Made by a program: the position numbers and the translations under genes. This document shows, one piece after another, positions 4,978 through 5,192 of a stretch of DNA of 5,192 bases. The notes beneath the pieces were generated by a model. It was not told the origin of the DNA and did not search any database. It saw only the letters and a list, made by a program, of their open reading frames with translations. The DNA is taken from the NCBI GenBank assembly GCA_003483565.1, contig DMYZ01000250.1, positions 1 to 5,192 of the forward strand, read 5' to 3'. The stretch is from Prevotella sp. Lineage in GTDB: Bacteria; Bacteroidota; Bacteroidia; Bacteroidales; Bacteroidaceae. Each line of letters starts with the position of its first letter. The stretch's first letter is position 1.

Positions 4978-5192
4978 ATGGTAATTGAACAAATTCACGC
5001 TCGTGAGATTCTGGATTCTCGTGGCAATCCAACAGTTGAAGTAGAAGTAACTCTTGACAATGGTGTCAAGGGACGTGCTAGTGTGCCATCAGGTGCATCA
5101 ACAGGTGAAAACGAGGCTTTGGAACTCCGTGATGGTGACAAGAACCGTTTCGGTGGTAAAGGAGTACTGAAAGCTGTTGACAATGTTAACAA
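4978..5192 (+). CDS. eno: enolase (phosphopyruvate hydratase), N-terminal part, cut by window edge
   Basis: Enolase interconverts 2-phosphoglycerate and phosphoenolpyruvate in glycolysis and gluconeogenesis in the cytoplasm. Only 71 codons and two extra bases are present, but they are diagnostic: AREILDSRGNPTVEVEV (8-24) and VPSGASTGENEALELRDGDK (36-55) are the hallmark N-terminal blocks of bacterial enolases. By family knowledge, Ser41 in the mobile SGAST loop helps coordinate the second Mg ion in the closed active site. The frame is open to the edge. The ATG at 4978 gives the usual N-terminus, beginning a few residues before the conserved AREILDSRG block, and lies about 50 nt after its own promoter. 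The catalytic barrel lies outside the window. The identity is essentially certain. Confidence 0.97.
   Translation, partial: MVIEQIHAREILDSRGNPTVEVEVTLDNGVKGRASVPSGASTGENEALELRDGDKNRFGGKGVLKAVDNVN

Overview
This window looks like chromosomal DNA of a Bacteroidales bacterium (Bacteroides/Prevotella-like; genus not settled). It is AT-rich, especially between genes. The promoters follow the Bacteroidetes pattern (TTTG near -33, TAnnTTTG near -7), and convincing Shine-Dalgarno sequences are absent. The partial enolase at the right end also has a Bacteroidales-like N-terminus.

Left block (1-2516, + strand): a promoter at about 45-52 drives a tightly packed three-gene operon. It encodes a 62-residue acidic protein of unknown function, a 505-residue fusion of a polar amino acid binding protein with an ABC permease, and a 247-residue GlnQ-type ATPase. 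The genes overlap by 1 and 11 nt, so translational coupling is likely. Fusion and ATPase together would form a compact importer of a polar amino acid. The binding part of the fusion is in permuted order: the second-lobe half of a family-3 binding protein comes first and the first-lobe half follows. A divergent promoter at 24-56 points off the left edge.

Middle block (2595-4355, - strand): a 586-residue thiamine-diphosphate enzyme resembles 1-deoxy-D-xylulose-5-phosphate synthase (DXS). Several residues usually conserved in the DXS active site are replaced, so its reaction is uncertain. It converges on the transporter operon, and the 78-bp gap holds a hairpin terminator that folds much better in the - strand RNA.

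Right block (4356-5192): a 622-bp AT-rich intergenic region lies upstream of eno. It holds the promoter of the DXS-like gene, then a consensus promoter (4603-4634) followed about 100 bp later by a strong intrinsic terminator (4738-4778) with no credible protein gene between them. This is best read as a small RNA gene of about 135-140 nt. An unexplained hairpin and the eno promoter follow, and then the first 71 codons of enolase.

Most notable are the permuted binding protein-permease fusion, the candidate small RNA and the divergent DXS-like enzyme. No mobile element, CRISPR array, tRNA or rRNA was seen.
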